NCBI RefSeq assembly: GCF_027925525.1
Contig: NZ_BSDJ01000005.1
Location: forward strand, 186,001 to 250,000
Source of the DNA: Paenibacillus tyrphae
Lineage (GTDB): Bacteria; Bacillota; Bacilli; Paenibacillales; NBRC-103111
Reading direction: 5' to 3'
Length of the DNA: 64,000 nucleotides
This document shows positions 63,393-64,000 of this stretch, piece by piece (within the stretch, counting starts at the first letter, position 1; every line of letters starts with the position of its first letter). Under the pieces are notes generated by a model that saw nothing but the letters and a program-made list of their open reading frames with translations, was not told the DNA's origin and did not search any database. Both the position numbers and the translations under genes were made by a program.

Positions 63393-64000
63393 ATGATATT
63401 GAAAACGCTATCCAACAAATCTTGGAAAATCGCGCTCACCGGCGCGCTGGCGCTCAGTTTAACGGCATGCGGTGCGGGCGGGGGCGCTCCACAATCAAAT
63501 GACGGAGCCAAGCCGGCCGCCTCCGGCAAATCGTCCTCGTACCCCGAGAAGCCTATCGTCATCGTCGCTCCGTCTGGCGCAGGCGGCGGCTGGGACAAGA
63601 CGGCGCGGTCCGTCGCCAAGACGCTTGGCGAGAGCAAGGCGGTCGGTCAGCCCATCACTGTGGAAAATAAGCCGGGCGGCGGCGGAGCGGTCTTCATGGC
63701 CGAATATGCGACGAAGGACAAGAAAGACAATTACAAGCTGTTCGTCAGCTCGCCGCCAATTCTGATCAACAACTTGAAGAAGGAAGGCAACAGCCCGTAC
63801 GGGCACAAGGATACGACGCCGCTGGCGCAGCTTACGAAGGACTACGGCGCGCTTGTCGTTAGCGCGAACTCGAAGTTTAAAGATATGAAATCGGTGATCG
63901 AAGCGCTGAAGACCGATCCGACGAAGGTAACGGTTGCGGGAGGCTCGGCGCCGGGCTCGATGGATCATCTGATTGCCGTGCTTCCGGCCTACAAGTCGGG
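63393..64000 (+). CDS. tctC: Tripartite tricarboxylate transporter binding protein (3' end outside window)
   Basis: The first 202 codons of a TctC/Bug-family lipoprotein. Signal ends LSLTAC, then a Gly/Ala/Ser linker and the family core YPEKPIVIVAPSGAGGGWD, PITVENKPGGGGAVF, and VAGGSAPGSMDH. GGAGGT lies eight bases before ATG 63393. Captures citrate or another carboxylate for the TctAB permease, which should follow beyond the window. Confidence 0.88.
   Translation, partial: MILKTLSNKSWKIALTGALALSLTACGAGGGAPQSNDGAKPAASGKSSSYPEKPIVIVAPSGAGGGWDKTARSVAKTLGESKAVGQPITVENKPGGGGAVFMAEYATKDKKDNYKLFVSSPPILINNLKKEGNSPYGHKDTTPLAQLTKDYGALVVSANSKFKDMKSVIEALKTDPTKVTVAGGSAPGSMDHLIAVLPAYKS

Noticed and set aside
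1..64000. CRISPR arrays, rRNA and tRNA genes
   Set aside because: No regularly spaced repeats, rRNA sequence or cloverleaf with CCA-like end was noticed; a covariance-model scan was not possible.

Overview
The window looks like a chromosomal segment of an endospore-forming, fairly GC-rich Firmicute, most probably a Paenibacillus or close relative. This rests on a GerA-type spore germination operon, a Spo0E-like phosphatase, a YpdA-type bacillithiol reductase, a YuaF/FloT pair behind a sigma-W-like promoter, strong AGGAGG ribosome binding sites, and frequent GTG/TTG starts. I ran no database search, so family names come from motif recognition and species is inferred. I saw no rRNA, tRNA, CRISPR array or transposase.

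Layout. 1-4 kb: a HelD-type helicase cut by the window edge and a berberine-bridge-type FAD oxidase, both on the minus strand. 2.9-10.6 kb: a germination locus, with one permease diverging from an operon of A subunit, C lipoprotein, a small membrane protein and three tandem permease paralogues. 10.6-15.6 kb: a DUF2071 protein, a glutamate-synthase-like flavoprotein and an old-yellow-enzyme, then fumC and a long palindromic repeat. 15.9-25.6 kb: a TetR/P450 pair and topB, interrupted by a rearrangement. The 3' half of P450 and the 5' end of topB occur twice as diverged direct repeats, and between them lies about 3.8 kb of strongly AT-rich DNA. It encodes an 871-residue LCAT-like lipase without a signal peptide and a three-helix membrane protein. 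This is the least ordinary part of the window and the best candidate for an undescribed system.

25.6-33.7 kb: membrane proteins, a TIM-barrel-like unknown, a TetR-controlled MFS exporter, and a zinc module (candidate Zur box, COG0523 metallochaperone GTPase, Zur). 33.7-44 kb: a sulfur super-locus with sulfate transport (sbp-cysTWA), an alpha/beta hydrolase and yezD, then sulfonate use (ssuEADCB plus one unknown). 44-51 kb: an MFS exporter, an amino-acid ABC transporter whose ATPase seems to start at CTG or ATT, an M20 amidohydrolase, several very small genes including a Spo0E-like one, and an orphan PhnC-like ATPase.

51-64 kb: YpdA, an FAD oxidoreductase, FucU, a NAGPA-domain protein, NfeD/flotillin, a MATE exporter, an ABC-F protein with a terminator in its leader, an MFS/TetR pair with two copies of one operator, and the start of a tripartite tricarboxylate transporter binding protein behind two cre-like sites.
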